DNA of 64,000 nt from Crocinitomicaceae bacterium (lineage in GTDB: Bacteria > Bacteroidota > Bacteroidia > Flavobacteriales_D > Crocinitomicaceae), in the NCBI GenBank assembly GCA_024643725.1, contig JAHEMJ010000014.1, positions 383,766-447,765 of the forward strand, in the 5' to 3' direction. The notes below the pieces were generated by a model. It was not told the origin of the DNA. It worked only from the letters and a program-made list of their open reading frames with translations, and did no database searches. Position numbers and translations under genes: made by a program. Numbering within the stretch: position 1 is the stretch's first letter; every line of letters starts with the position of its first letter. Shown piece by piece: positions 58,940-64,000 of this stretch.

Positions 58940-61717
58940 ATGGAATACGATTTTAGAAATCTGGAGAGTAAATGGCGTAAAAATTGGCAAGATCGTGGAA
59001 CATACCACGTGAAAGAAGATGCTACGAAACCGAAGTTTTACGTCTTGGACATGTTTCCTTATCCATCTGGTGCTGGACTCCATGTGGGACATCCACTGGG
59101 TTACATCGCATCAGATATTTACGCACGCTACAAACGCTTACAAGGATTTAATGTTTTGCATCCAATGGGATATGATTCCTTCGGACTTCCAGCAGAACAA
59201 TATGCGATTCAAACAGGACAACATCCAGCATTAACGACAGAAGAGAACATTGCGCGCTACCGTCAACAATTGGATCAAATTGGCTTTAGTTTCGATTGGT
59301 CACGTGAAGTGCGTACATCTGCTCCTGAATATTACAAATGGACACAATGGATTTTTAAACAATTATTTGATTGTTATTACGACTTAACTTCGAATAAAGC
59401 AGAACGAATTTCGGCATTGATTCAACAATTTGCTTCGGAAGGAAACGCGAATGTTCAAGCCGTAACAGATTATGAAGGACAATTTTCAGCCCAGGAATGG
59501 AACACATTTTCTGCGCAACAAAAAGAAGAAATCACCCAGGCCTATCGCCTCGCTTACCTTGCAGAAAGCTGGGTGAATTGGTGTCCAGCCCTCGGAACTG
59601 TATTAGCAAATGATGAAATTGTCAATGGCGTTTCAGAACGTGGTGGACATCCAGTTGAACAAAAACGCATGCGTCAGTGGTCCATGCGCATTAAAGCATA
59701 TGCTGAAAGACTTTTAGAAGGATTAGACCGCATCGACTGGTCGGATTCCATCAAAGAACAACAACGCAATTGGATTGGAAAATCACAAGGAGCAAGTGTG
59801 ACCTTTGCCATTGAAAATTCAACCGAAACAATCGAGGTTTTTACGACACGTCCCGATACCATCTTCGGTGTTTCTTTCATGGTATTGGCACCAGAACATC
59901 CATTGGTGAATCAACTGGTAAGCGCAGATTGCAAAGAAGCGGTAGAATCCTACCAACGAGAAGCCTCTTTAAAATCTGAACGCGACCGTCAAGCCGATGT
60001 GAAGAACATTTCCGGACAAGCATTAGGGGCTTATGCATTGCATCCATTTACTGGAGAACGCATTCCTATTTGGATTGGAGATTATGTCTTGGCGTCCTAT
60101 GGAACAGGAGCAGTTATGGCGGTGCCTTGCGGCGATCAACGGGATTACGATTTTGCCAAACATTTTCAATTAGAAATTAAGAACATTTTCGCGGATGTTG
60201 ACATCAGCGAACAGGCATATACTGAAAAAGATGCTGTCATTGCACATTCCGATTTCTTGAACGGATTAGATGCGAAAGCAGCAATGAAAAAAGCCATCGA
60301 AGCCATTGAAGAAAAGGGGATTGGCAAAGGAAAAACGAACTTCCGTTTGCGCGATGCGGTATTTTCCAGACAACGTTATTGGGGTGAACCATTCCCAGTA
60401 TCCTATACAAATGAAATTCCTTCCTTGATTTCTGACGATTTATTGCCGATTGAATTACCGGAAGTAGATAAGTATTTACCAACGGAAGATGGTGAACCAC
60501 CATTAGCTCGTGCTACAAAAGAAGCTTGGAATCACTTTGAAGGCGACCGCATGGAATATAATACCATGCCGGGATGGGCGGGAAGTTCTTGGTACTTTTT
60601 GCGCTATATGGACCCTAAAAATGAAAGGGAATTCGTGAGCAAGGAGAAGGTGGACTATTGGCAAAATGTGGATTTGTACATCGGTGGATCTGAGCATGCG
60701 ACAGGACATTTATTGTATTCCCGTTTTTGGACAAAATTCTTGTTCGATCAAGGATACATTCCGTTTGATGAACCTTTTGCGAAACTGATTAATCAAGGGA
60801 TGATTCTTGGTAAATCGGCCTTGGCCTATCTTGATACCGAAGGAAACATGCATTCCTTTGATAAGATTGCAAATGACCTCTCAAATTACCGCGAAGTACG
60901 CATTTTAATTGACTTGATTCAAGACGATGAGAGCATCGATTTGGAGGCATTGCGCAAATGGCAACCTCAATTCGAAGACATGCAGTTTGTCACGAATGAA
61001 CAAGGTAAAATCATCGTAAAACGCGAGGTAGATAAAATGTCCAAACGTTGGTACAATGTCGTGACACCAGATGATCTTTGTGACAAATATGGAGCAGACA
61101 CCTTGCGCATGTATGAAATGTTCTTAGGTCCTTTGGAACAAAGCAAACCATGGGACACTAAAGGAATCACAGGCGTTCATGGATTCTTGAAAAAATATTG
61201 GCGTTTATTTCACCAAAATGGACAGTTTGAGGTAAGTGAGGGTGAAGCGTCGAAGGATGCGATGAAATCCTTGCATAAAACCATCAAACGCTTACGAGAT
61301 GACTTGGATCGATATGCCTTTAATACAGGCGTTTCTTCCTTTATGATTTGTGTCAATGAGTTAACCGATCAAAAATGCAATAACCGACATGTATTGACTC
61401 AATTGAGCATTTTGATGGCGCCATATGCGCCGCACATCACCGAAGAGATTTGGTCGAAATTAAGCGGAGATAACTCGAGTATTTTTGATCAAACCTATCC
61501 AGTGTTTGAAGAACAATACTTGAAAGAATCTGATTTTGAATATCCAGTTTCGTTCAATGGAAAACTGCGTTTTAAAGTAAGCCTAAGTGTAGATATGAAT
61601 CCAAAGGAAATTGAAGCACATGTGCTAGCAATGCCAGAGGCTCAGAAATATCTGGAAGGAAAAACGCCCAAAAAGACGATCATTGTTCCTGGAAGAATTG
61701 TGAATTTCGTTATTTAA
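58940..61717 (+). CDS. leuS: Leucyl-tRNA synthetase
   Basis: About 925 residues from the ATG at 58940 (MEYDFRNLESKWRKNWQD). The class I signature HIGH appears as HVGH (48-51) after YPSGAGL, and KMSKR lies at 699-703. The CP1 editing domain is present, with the T-rich element TTRPDTIFGVSF and the Asp in the GTGAVMAVPCGDQRDYDFAK region. An extra acidic stretch (about residues 110-180 and about 640-690) breaks the compact bacterial form; such insertions occur in Bacteroidota. The stop overlaps the end of the convergent MerR gene by 8 nt. It has its own promoter but could also be reached from upstream genes. Confidence 0.97.
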   Translation: MEYDFRNLESKWRKNWQDRGTYHVKEDATKPKFYVLDMFPYPSGAGLHVGHPLGYIASDIYARYKRLQGFNVLHPMGYDSFGLPAEQYAIQTGQHPALTTEENIARYRQQLDQIGFSFDWSREVRTSAPEYYKWTQWIFKQLFDCYYDLTSNKAERISALIQQFASEGNANVQAVTDYEGQFSAQEWNTFSAQQKEEITQAYRLAYLAESWVNWCPALGTVLANDEIVNGVSERGGHPVEQKRMRQWSMRIKAYAERLLEGLDRIDWSDSIKEQQRNWIGKSQGASVTFAIENSTETIEVFTTRPDTIFGVSFMVLAPEHPLVNQLVSADCKEAVESYQREASLKSERDRQADVKNISGQALGAYALHPFTGERIPIWIGDYVLASYGTGAVMAVPCGDQRDYDFAKHFQLEIKNIFADVDISEQAYTEKDAVIAHSDFLNGLDAKAAMKKAIEAIEEKGIGKGKTNFRLRDAVFSRQRYWGEPFPVSYTNEIPSLISDDLLPIELPEVDKYLPTEDGEPPLARATKEAWNHFEGDRMEYNTMPGWAGSSWYFLRYMDPKNEREFVSKEKVDYWQNVDLYIGGSEHATGHLLYSRFWTKFLFDQGYIPFDEPFAKLINQGMILGKSALAYLDTEGNMHSFDKIANDLSNYREVRILIDLIQDDESIDLEALRKWQPQFEDMQFVTNEQGKIIVKREVDKMSKRWYNVVTPDDLCDKYGADTLRMYEMFLGPLEQSKPWDTKGITGVHGFLKKYWRLFHQNGQFEVSEGEASKDAMKSLHKTIKRLRDDLDRYAFNTGVSSFMICVNELTDQKCNNRHVLTQLSILMAPYAPHITEEIWSKLSGDNSSIFDQTYPVFEEQYLKESDFEYPVSFNGKLRFKVSLSVDMNPKEIEAHVLAMPEAQKYLEGKTPKKTIIVPGRIVNFVI

Positions 61718-62582
61718 CGAAATGAGCAAGCAGGGATTCTGCATTTTTTATTTCGGTAACCAATCCGTTTAAATCTGGAGCATTCAAATTGATTTGAGCA
61801 CCGCCTGCATAAAGGTCAACACCGGGTGCGTCTTTCTTCAAGCGCTTGAAATAACTCAATAGAAAAGGCTTGTCTATCGCCGTTAACCAACTGCTAATAA
61901 TCGCTTTCGGCTGGATGCGTTGAATACAATCAATCAAAGAATCATAAGGCAAACTTTGTCCAAGGTAGACAGTGTGAAATCCTTTACTTCGCAATAAATA
62001 TTGGTAAAACAATAAGCCGATTTCATGCCAATCGTGTTCAGGCAAATAAAGCATGATAGGAAATGACTTATCTGTTGGAATGACCTGTTTGTCAATCTCT
62101 GAAATGATTTTTTGACGGATTAAATTGGAAATGAAATGCTCTTGTGCAGCGCTAATACTGTTCACAAGCCACATCACCCCAATTCGATCTAAAAAGGGGA
62201 TGAGGTCTTCACTAAATGTCCTAGCCAACCCTTTTTCATCAATTAGTACTTGCAGTGTTTCTGTGAACAAGGTTTCATCCGAATGCAATAATGCAAGAAT
62301 GAGCTTTTCTTCCGTGAAATCTACCGTTCGTTGCATTTTGATGTCCCAAACCATTTGATGAATTTCTTGCTCACTCAATTCAGCAATTTTTGAGATTTTG
62401 TGTCCGTTTTTATTCAGCAAACTGATGTTCAGTAAGTAGGATAAATCCTGATCTGTGTATGTGCGAATTTGAGTATCCGTGCGCTCGGGAATAAGGATTC
62501 CATAGCGTTTTTCCCATATGCGAATGGTATGCGCTTTTATCCCAGTGAGGATTTCAATATCTTTAATCTTGTAGTCTGCCAT
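61710..62582 (-). CDS. MerR-family regulator with B12-binding domain (CarH/LitR type)
   Basis: 290 residues. The N-terminal winged helix is MerR-like (KIKDIEILTGIKAHTIRIWEKRYGIL). The middle helical bundle has the CarH signature Wx9EH (Trp138, Glu148-His149). The C-terminal Rossmann part has the cobalamin motif DxHxxG (Asp184-Trp-His186-Glu-Ile-Gly189). Together these are the residues that let CarH/LitR bind adenosylcobalamin and release DNA in light. Known relatives control carotenoid and other light-response genes, but none of these lie here. It is divergent from engB with a palindrome in between, and its 3' end overlaps leuS by 8 nt. Confidence 0.92.
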   Translation of the reverse strand: MADYKIKDIEILTGIKAHTIRIWEKRYGILIPERTDTQIRTYTDQDLSYLLNISLLNKNGHKISKIAELSEQEIHQMVWDIKMQRTVDFTEEKLILALLHSDETLFTETLQVLIDEKGLARTFSEDLIPFLDRIGVMWLVNSISAAQEHFISNLIRQKIISEIDKQVIPTDKSFPIMLYLPEHDWHEIGLLFYQYLLRSKGFHTVYLGQSLPYDSLIDCIQRIQPKAIISSWLTAIDKPFLLSYFKRLKKDAPGVDLYAGGAQINLNAPDLNGLVTEIKNAESLLAHFVK

Positions 62583-62617
62583 GTCTTGGTTCGGTTACTA
62601 CTAACACATATAGACAA

Positions 62618-62631
62618 ACTTTGTTCAAAGT
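62618..62631. promoter_or_regulatory. Palindrome ACTTTG-TT-CAAAGT between the MerR gene and engB
   Basis: Two perfect 6-bp arms around 2 nt, in the 84-nt divergent region. AGTAC also recurs nearby (62630 and about 62653). MerR-type proteins bind inverted repeats, so it may be the operator of the adjacent regulator; this is inferred from position. Confidence 0.4.
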
Positions 62632-62654
62632 ACTTAAAAATATTTTTATTCAAG

Positions 62655-62662
62655 TACCTTTG
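62655..62662 (+). promoter_or_regulatory. -7 promoter element TACCTTTG directly before engB
   Basis: A perfect TAnnTTTG with only 4 nt to the ATG at 62667. Transcription would start at or beside the first codon. Confidence 0.5.
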
Positions 62663-62666
62663 TCCC

Positions 62667-63257
62667 ATGATTATTAAAGAAGCTACATTCCTAATTTCCA
62701 ATACGGAAATTTCCAAATGCCCTACGGATGGGAAACCTGAATTTGCATTCATTGGACGATCGAACGTTGGAAAATCTTCCTTAATCAACATGCTAACTGG
62801 CAAAAAGAACCTAGCTAAAACCTCGTCCACACCTGGAAAAACCCAGTTAATCAACCACTTTGTGATCAATGACAAATGGTACTTGGTCGATTTACCAGGA
62901 TACGGATACGCGAAAGTGTCCAAAAGCAAACGAAATAATTGGGAGAAATTCATTTCCGATTACCTAACCAAGCGAAAAGAATTGGAGAATATTTTTGTCC
63001 TACTTGACGCAAGACTAGAACCACAAAAAATTGATCTAGAATTCATGAATTGGTGTGGTGAGAAAAACCTTCCTTTTTCCATGGTCTTTACAAAAATCGA
63101 TAAACTGTCTAGTACAGCACTTCAAAAGAATTTAGCTAAGTACAAAAAAGAAATGCTCAAATATTGGGAAGAACTTCCTCCAGTTTTCACCACCTCTGCT
63201 ACATCTGGATTCGGAAAAGAACCGATTTTAAATTACATTGGTCAAATCTTAGCCTAA
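62667..63257 (+). CDS. engB: Ribosome biogenesis GTPase EngB (YihA/YsxC)
   Basis: 196 residues, the standard size. GTPase motifs are G1 GRSNVGKSSL (30-39), G2 around SSTPGKTQ, G3 DLPGYGYAKV and G4 TKIDKL. EngB is needed for 50S subunit assembly. The open frame runs 198 nt further upstream into the divergent MerR gene, but MIIKEATFLISNTEIS is the family N-terminus and follows a promoter element directly. Its TAA stop abuts the TAG stop of the convergent secreted-protein gene, with no spacer and therefore no separate terminator. Confidence 0.96.
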   Translation: MIIKEATFLISNTEISKCPTDGKPEFAFIGRSNVGKSSLINMLTGKKNLAKTSSTPGKTQLINHFVINDKWYLVDLPGYGYAKVSKSKRNNWEKFISDYLTKRKELENIFVLLDARLEPQKIDLEFMNWCGEKNLPFSMVFTKIDKLSSTALQKNLAKYKKEMLKYWEELPPVFTTSATSGFGKEPILNYIGQILA

Positions 63258-64000
63258 CTAGTCAACCTTCATAAGTTTAGCAAAGCGCTTTTGGGTTGAA
63301 TTGTCCAGCTCGAATATATAATTGCCTGGACTTAAGTTGTCTAATGGAATGGATTCCATTACAGATCCTGTTTGTTGTAGGGCGCCATCCAAAGAATAGA
63401 TGTTGTAGTGGGTAAATGCTTTTGTATATTCAACGGGAATATGAATTTCATTTCCAACTGGATTTGGATAAGTCGTGAAGCTTGAAGTGGTTTCTACTTC
63501 TTCAATTCCGACAATGTAATCACATGCTTCAGAAAAATGCGGGGCATAACTTGCAAAATTGTTGTGAGAATAACATCGAAATGGCCCTCCTTCATTTCCA
63601 TCTACCATCCCGTCAAATTGATCATAGGGTAGAAAATACGATCCAATAAATCCAATATTTTCCACGATGGTATCTTGAACGCCCAACGAACTTAAATCTG
63701 GTTGGCAAAAATCGACGACAACATATTTTCTAGTTTCATTGTTGATGGTTTTGTTTCCTGTTGCCAAGACTTTTAATCGACTATTTTCTGGACAAACACT
63801 CGTAAAAGGCTGCTTCGCCATGCGCCAGTGATCTCCGAGTTGCGCATGAAAATAGTAAAGCGTATCCCATTGATTTTGATAACGTAAATAAACCACCCCA
63901 TTATTTTCGTATGTATATTCTTTTCCGATGGGATTAGAAATAACGTTCATGCTCCAATCCATTCCATGGAAAGTTTTACTGAGAATTTTCGACGCCTGAC
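63258..64000 (-). CDS. Secreted protein with T9SS type A sorting domain, 5' partial
   Basis: The frame stays open to the right edge (an internal Met is at 63962, preceded in frame by QASKILSKTFHG), so the N-terminus lies outside the window. The visible 240 or so residues start in an uncharacterised domain with YLRYQNQWDTLYYFHAQLGDHW and paired Cys. From about 75 residues before the end there is the type A sorting domain: FTTYPNPVGNEIHIPVE, then YNIYSLDGALQQTGSV, IPLDNLSPGNYIFELD and a basic end (KRFAKLMKVD). By family it is exported and anchored or released by the type IX system. The function of the upstream part is not recognised. Confidence 0.85.
   Translation of the reverse strand, partial: QASKILSKTFHGMDWSMNVISNPIGKEYTYENNGVVYLRYQNQWDTLYYFHAQLGDHWRMAKQPFTSVCPENSRLKVLATGNKTINNETRKYVVVDFCQPDLSSLGVQDTIVENIGFIGSYFLPYDQFDGMVDGNEGGPFRCYSHNNFASYAPHFSEACDYIVGIEEVETTSSFTTYPNPVGNEIHIPVEYTKAFTHYNIYSLDGALQQTGSVMESIPLDNLSPGNYIFELDNSTQKRFAKLMKVD

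Noticed and set aside
62469-62666. 66-codon extension of engB
   Set aside because: It is antisense to the MerR gene and crosses the divergent promoter region.

Overview
The window looks like a chromosomal segment of a Bacteroidota bacterium, most likely Flavobacteriales; a relative of Fluviicola/Crocinitomicaceae is my inference. The evidence is: type IX secretion sorting domains of both kinds (a gliding-motility-type C-terminus on two giant proteins and a YPNP-type C-terminus on another); recurring promoters of the Bacteroidetes form TAnnTTTG; no usable Shine-Dalgarno sequences; and an alternative complex III (ActABCDEF) operon joined to cytochrome oxidase genes.

Region 1 (1-23.4 kb) is two tandem giant surface-protein genes built from SprB-type repeats of about 76 residues. 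The first runs in from the left edge (at least 2,922 codons, 33 repeats). The second has 4,875 codons and 57 repeats. Both end in two PKD-like domains and a T9SS type B sorting domain. Their 3' halves are nearly identical over 3.27 kb plus 2.19 kb, interrupted by a diverged island of about 0.53 kb. This looks like recent gene conversion between old tandem paralogues. The second gene starts inside the last codons of the first, and a terminator-like hairpin lies within its signal-peptide codons.

Region 2 (23.4-25.5 kb) is a forward group: phosphoglucose/phosphomannose isomerase, lipB and a small uncharacterised gene. Region 3 (25.6-33.7 kb) is a reverse five-gene operon: DUF2723 membrane protein, polysaccharide deacetylase, CPA2 antiporter, orphan histidine kinase and gpmI. 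At 33.8-36.2 kb lie tRNA-Gln(TTG), a bidirectional terminator, a secreted protein of unknown function, thiL and a SPOR-type protein.

Region 4 (36.4-48.0 kb) is the respiratory operon actA-actB-actC-actD-actE-actF-coxB-coxA. It encodes a quinol:cytochrome c oxidoreductase (replacing bc1) and its terminal oxidase subunits II and I, closed by a strong terminator. Region 5 (48.1-64 kb) is housekeeping: a DUF3109 gene divergent from rimP-nusA-infB (with a leader hairpin), then tatA, gatA, a LysM lytic transglycosylase, two glycosyltransferases, a UbiA-like membrane protein and leuS. These are followed by a CarH/LitR-type B12-binding MerR regulator divergent from engB, and at the right edge a partial T9SS type A secreted protein.

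Several starts were moved inward from the longest open frame (thiL, rimP, tatA, leuS, engB, deacetylase, the small gene after lipB) because promoter elements or family N-termini fit the inner ATG. All identifications come from reading motifs; no database search was run.
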